In this document: one piece after another, positions 63,137 to 64,000 of the stretch
Layout: each line of letters starts with the position of its first letter
Position numbering within the stretch: the stretch's first letter is position 1
NCBI GenBank assembly: GCA_913055655.1
Contig: CAJXKA010000001.1
Location: 310,001-374,000, forward strand
Length of the DNA stretch: 64,000 nt
Reading direction: 5' to 3'
From: an uncultured Oceanospirillales bacterium
Lineage (GTDB): Bacteria > Pseudomonadota > Gammaproteobacteria > Xanthomonadales > SZUA-36
Translations under genes and position numbers: made by a program
Notes under the pieces: model-generated
What the model was told of the DNA's origin: nothing
Database searches by the model: none
Seen by the model: the letters and a program-made list of their open reading frames with translations, nothing else

Positions 63137-64000
63137 ATGAAAATGACATTCATCACGGCTTACAGCGTATTGATCGTGCTGGCATCGCTGATCACCGATG
63201 CGAACGCCGCCAGCATCGTCACCCCCGGCCATACCGCCGCCTGGTACGACCCATCCCGAAGTGGCGAAGGTTGGGTTCTCGAGGTGCTCAACGACGATCG
63301 CGCCGTTGTGTATTTCTACACCTACAACGAAGAAGGCGGCCAACGCTGGCTGACTGGTGCGGGCGAGGTGAAGTCAGACGACGACGGGCGATTTATCGAG
63401 ATTCCGACCTTGTACGTCACCCGTGGCGGAAAATTTGGGCCGGATTTTGATCCTGACGATGTGATACGTGAGCCCGCCGGTAACGCCATATTCCGGTTCT
63501 TTGATTGCAGGAACGGCACTGCAACTTACGAGGCTCTTGGTGATGTCAGGGAAACCCCACTCCGTCGTCTCTCCAGAACCATGGGAACGAAGGGTTGTAC
63601 TCCACGTAATGGCATTCCCGGCGAGCCCGTAATGGAATATGGCGGTCAGAGCGGTTCTTGGTATGACCGTTCACATAGCGGAGAGGGTTTTACCGTACAT
63701 TGGCTGGCAGATGGCAGCGCAATGTCTTATTGGTTCAGTTATGACGCCGAAGGTAATCAAGCCTGGTTTTTCGGTGTTGGCCAGGAACAGGACGGCCAGA
63801 TCGTTTTCGACAACCTTCTTTCGACCGAAGGTGCGAGATTTGGTGAGGCTTTCGACACTGCAGATGTAAATCACGTTGAATGGGGGGCAATGCAAATGTC
63901 CTTGGCCTGCAACGATGGCGAAGTCACGTATCAGTCGCAGTTGCCGGAGTATGGCGAAGGCGAACAAAGTCTTTCCCGGCTGAGCCGGCTCCGCAACCTG
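63137..64000 (+). CDS. secreted WYDP/SGEG-domain protein, copy 2 (3' end outside window)
   Basis: 288 codons are visible and still open at the window end. Signal peptide ends near residue 25 (ANAAS). Domain 1 (AAWYDPSRSGEGWVLEVLND) and domain 2 (GSWYDRSHSGEGFTVHW) align with copy 1 over their full length, including CRNGTATYE and the ETPLRRLSRTMGTKGCTPRNG linker. Whether it also carries the HAF-like C-terminal part cannot be seen here. Confidence 0.85.
   Translation, partial: MKMTFITAYSVLIVLASLITDANAASIVTPGHTAAWYDPSRSGEGWVLEVLNDDRAVVYFYTYNEEGGQRWLTGAGEVKSDDDGRFIEIPTLYVTRGGKFGPDFDPDDVIREPAGNAIFRFFDCRNGTATYEALGDVRETPLRRLSRTMGTKGCTPRNGIPGEPVMEYGGQSGSWYDRSHSGEGFTVHWLADGSAMSYWFSYDAEGNQAWFFGVGQEQDGQIVFDNLLSTEGARFGEAFDTADVNHVEWGAMQMSLACNDGEVTYQSQLPEYGEGEQSLSRLSRLRNL

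Overview
The window looks like chromosome from a GC-rich gammaproteobacterium. The broad gene set (ferrochelatase, short-type PEP carboxylase, phhAB with an Lrp-type regulator, tesA/ybbA/ybbP, MsrPQ, type 2 ferredoxin-NADP reductase) and the secreted proteins with alpha-lytic-type S1 proteases and 'WYDP..SGEG' domains recall the Lysobacterales (Xanthomonadales)/Wenzhouxiangella neighbourhood. That placement is inference from protein style, not from a marker-gene comparison. I saw no rRNA, tRNA, CRISPR array, transposase or phage gene.

Layout. 1-3.4 kb: a membrane Ser/Thr kinase with TPRs (cut by the window edge) and its ECF sigma factor. 3.5-5.7 kb: bactofilin, an unknown protein, a cold-shock protein and a zinc-finger protein. 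6-11.5 kb: OPT peptide transporter, YfcC-type carrier, hemH and a CNNM/CBS protein in a tightly packed run. 11.8-15 kb: msrP followed by an unusual three-part protein, MsrQ fused to a PQQ-type sugar dehydrogenase and a WYDP domain. 15-23 kb: DUF748 protein, MATE and DMT exporters, PEP carboxylase. 23.3-25 kb: OmpA-like lipoprotein with TSP3 repeats and a small membrane protein behind a long gene-poor leader. 25-29.3 kb: phenylalanine hydroxylase pair, divergent Lrp regulator, then serC-serA. 29.3-33.6 kb: HIG1-type protein, a small secreted protein, and a decarboxylase/DUF4212/sodium symporter operon.

33.6-38.1 kb is a signalling block: RsbU-like phosphatase, RsbW-like kinase, STAS antagonist, then an ECF sigma factor, a single-span anti-sigma factor and a PrsW-type intramembrane protease. 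The order suggests partner switching and regulated anti-sigma proteolysis joined in one locus. 38-43 kb has small stress-type proteins, a cupin and a large STAND/TPR/BTAD regulator. 43-56.9 kb has peroxiredoxin, adenosine deaminase, a dihaem cytochrome with one CX3CH site, ybbP/ybbA divergent from tesA, an RND efflux pair, an exported methyltransferase-like protein, ferredoxin-NADP reductase and uracil-DNA glycosylase.

57-64 kb is an accessory-looking, more A/T-rich region. A two-gene cassette (secreted S1 protease, then secreted WYDP-domain protein) occurs twice, separated by a DUF1272 and a MAPEG gene. The two copies share a sharply bounded near-identical block and conserved RNA-hairpin signals between the genes, indicating recent gene conversion. 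The second copy runs off the window.

Most operons use 4-nt or 1-nt stop/start overlaps. Several genes have a -10-like box only 6-7 nt ahead of the start codon, so leaderless transcripts may be common here.
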